From: Nitrososphaeria archaeon
GTDB lineage: Archaea > Thermoproteota > Nitrososphaeria > JACIWG01
Length of the DNA stretch: 6,690 bases
Assembly: GCA_029776125.1 (NCBI GenBank)
Contig: JARVJS010000094.1
Location: 1 to 6,690 of the forward strand
Direction: 5' to 3'
This document shows, one piece after another, positions 5,725-6,690 of this stretch (position 1 is the first letter of the stretch; the number at the start of each line of letters is the position of its first letter). A model generated the notes under the pieces. That model made no database searches. It saw nothing but the letters and a program-made list of their open reading frames with translations, and was not told the DNA's origin. The position numbers were made by a program, and so were the translations under genes.

Positions 5725-6138
5725 TTAAACATTAGCGTTTTTAAGTTTAAAATTTGCTCGTATCCTATTAATTTTCTCTTTTCTTGCTTGTGCAAAAAGT
5801 TCTGCCAGAATATTTCTGCCATTTCTAAGTTCGTTTAAAGCCTCTCTAAGCCTTCCATTTTCTATGAATGATATCGCTTTACCGACATTTTCTTCTGCGA
5901 TGAATATATTATAGTCTATGTAATTTTGGTCAAACGATAGTTTTGAGTCATCCAATTCGTCAACAGATTTCATCTCTATTTTTATTAAAAATATCGCTGC
6001 CTCACAGTTCCTGTACGCTTCCCATATTAGGTTATCAAATTCTAGCAACGAGTTTCTTGAAATAACATTCTTTTCTAAACTTTTTATAGCTTCAAGCGCT
6101 TTATTTGTATGTGCCAAAATTTTTTGTATTCTCTGCAT
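5725..6138 (-). CDS. All-helical hypothetical protein
   Basis: I do not recognise this 137-residue protein. It appears entirely alpha-helical, with about four amphipathic helices near residues 1-27, 29-56, 69-93 and 96-120. It ends in a basic tail (KINRIRANFKLK, about 122-133). It has no signal peptide, membrane segment or metal-binding cluster. The pairing of AEENVGKAISFIENG with RLREALNELRNGRNILAELF resembles small archaeal helical-bundle families such as DUF357 and also HEPN or TPR-like hairpins, but no diagnostic motif is present (no HEPN Rx4-6H). The ATG at 6138 is supported by GAGGG at 6145-6149 on the - strand, six bases upstream. It precedes the nicotinate phosphoribosyltransferase gene by 36 bp, so it may be the first gene of that cluster or a separate unit. 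Confidence 0.7.
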   Translation of the reverse strand: MQRIQKILAHTNKALEAIKSLEKNVISRNSLLEFDNLIWEAYRNCEAAIFLIKIEMKSVDELDDSKLSFDQNYIDYNIFIAEENVGKAISFIENGRLREALNELRNGRNILAELFAQARKEKINRIRANFKLKNANV

Positions 6139-6208
6139 GCTCAGCCCTCTATGTTCAGTGTTGTTTAAAATTTTTTATTGGGGTCTGCAGAGGATTCAGT
6201 GGCTAATC
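6139..6208. promoter_or_regulatory. Divergent promoter region at the right end
   Basis: The 70 bp between the helical protein gene and the partial + strand gene contain a single AT-dense core at about 6163-6179 (GTTTAAAATTTTTTATT). Read on the - strand it gives AATAAAAAATTTTAAAC, 25 to 40 bases before the ATG at 6138. Read on the + strand it gives TTTAAAATTTTTTATT, about 30 to 45 bases before the ATG at 6209. It may therefore serve as a bidirectional TATA region. A GAGGG at 6145-6149 (- strand) is the probable ribosome binding site of the helical protein gene. AGAGGA at 6189-6194 (+ strand) is a poorly spaced match for the other gene. Confidence 0.4.
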
Positions 6209-6690
6209 ATGGTCTTTGAATTGTCTTCGATCAAAGATTTTGCAAGACTAGTTTGCGCTTTCGAGCATGTTCCACATCCAGTATTTGCATTTAATATGGG
6301 TAACTATTGGCACATTTTTGTCCAGTATCAGGTGGATGATAAAAAAATTGATTACATATATGCTGTTACGGAAAAGATTGCCTCTTATATTGGATACAAG
6401 AATATGTATGGTACAGAAATTGCTGACTTCTTTTCAACGGTCCAGAATGCGTCATACATATATGCTCCAGTAATTTTTTTAAAGAATCCTCCTGCAAACT
6501 GGTTTAAGCATAAAACTTTTCCTTTCAAAAAGAATTCTCTAGTAGAATTAGAGGATGTCGGCAGCATTGTTAGGGTTGCAACCTATAAAATGTTTTATGA
6601 AGAATCGGTTTTGCCACTGTTTTATGTCTGTAATGGTAAGCTAGGTGTGCTTTTTACAATTTTAAGCTATGGTGAAACTTTTCCTACAAA
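6209..6690 (+). CDS. Unrecognised protein, 3' end beyond the window (partial)
   Basis: From the ATG at 6209 a reading frame runs without a stop to the last base, giving 160 complete codons (MVFELSSIKDFARLV...) and an incomplete one. The gene must continue to the right. The lack of stops over 480 AT-rich bases, the ATG after a promoter-like region and third-position variation typical of coding DNA support it as real. The product is unusually aromatic: F, Y and W make up about one residue in five, as in FNMGNYWHIFVQYQ at 28-41. It alternates short strand-like and helical stretches, has no obvious signal peptide or membrane span, and shows no catalytic motif I can name. It diverges from the helical protein gene. 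I cannot propose a function. Confidence 0.7.
   Translation, partial: MVFELSSIKDFARLVCAFEHVPHPVFAFNMGNYWHIFVQYQVDDKKIDYIYAVTEKIASYIGYKNMYGTEIADFFSTVQNASYIYAPVIFLKNPPANWFKHKTFPFKKNSLVELEDVGSIVRVATYKMFYEESVLPLFYVCNGKLGVLFTILSYGETFPT

Noticed and set aside
5559..5822. An 87-codon - strand frame bridging the end of the helical protein gene and the start of NAPRT
   Set aside because: It is out of frame with both flanking genes and overlaps them extensively. The flanking genes have far better support.
6267..6473. A 68-codon + strand frame within the right-end gene
   Set aside because: It is nested in the longer frame starting at 6209, which stays open to the window end and follows a promoter-like region. 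The short frame has neither advantage.

Overview
The window is AT-rich, gene-dense DNA from an archaeon. Three things point to this: a geranylgeranylglyceryl phosphate synthase for ether lipids, an Nre-family DNA repair protein (an archaeal family), and promoter-like TATA elements placed so that several mRNAs would be leaderless or nearly so. Start codons are mixed (ATG, GTG, TTG). I cannot assign a lineage below Archaea from the sequence alone. No RNA genes, CRISPR arrays, insertion sequences or phage genes are visible.

Left part (1-3065). A metallo-beta-lactamase-fold hydrolase on the + strand runs tail-to-tail into the Nre gene on the - strand. Their stop codons share the four bases CTAA. 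Nre and the + strand GGGPS gene diverge from a 92-bp AT-rich intergenic region with TATA-like elements facing both ways. GGGPS then meets the next - strand gene tail-to-tail, again sharing CTAA.

Middle and right part (3062-6138, - strand). A colinear cluster reads right to left: a 137-residue all-helical protein of unknown function, nicotinate phosphoribosyltransferase, a six-helix membrane protein resembling an ECF-type vitamin S-component, and a type II pantothenate kinase-like ASKHA kinase. The last two genes overlap. The simplest reading is a B-vitamin salvage unit. The S-component would import nicotinate and/or pantothenate. The phosphoribosyltransferase would commit nicotinate to NAD, and the kinase would commit pantothenate to CoA. 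The kinase is the notable member, because most archaea are known to make 4'-phosphopantothenate through pantoate kinase and phosphopantothenate synthetase, without a pantothenate kinase.

Right edge (6139-6690). A 70-bp divergent intergenic region separates the helical protein from a + strand reading frame. That frame stays open to the end of the window for 160 codons and encodes the N-terminal part of a protein I do not recognise.

I found no clearly novel large system. The best leads are the vitamin-salvage cluster with its unusual archaeal pantothenate kinase, the two unrecognised genes at the right end, and the twin stop-codon overlaps.
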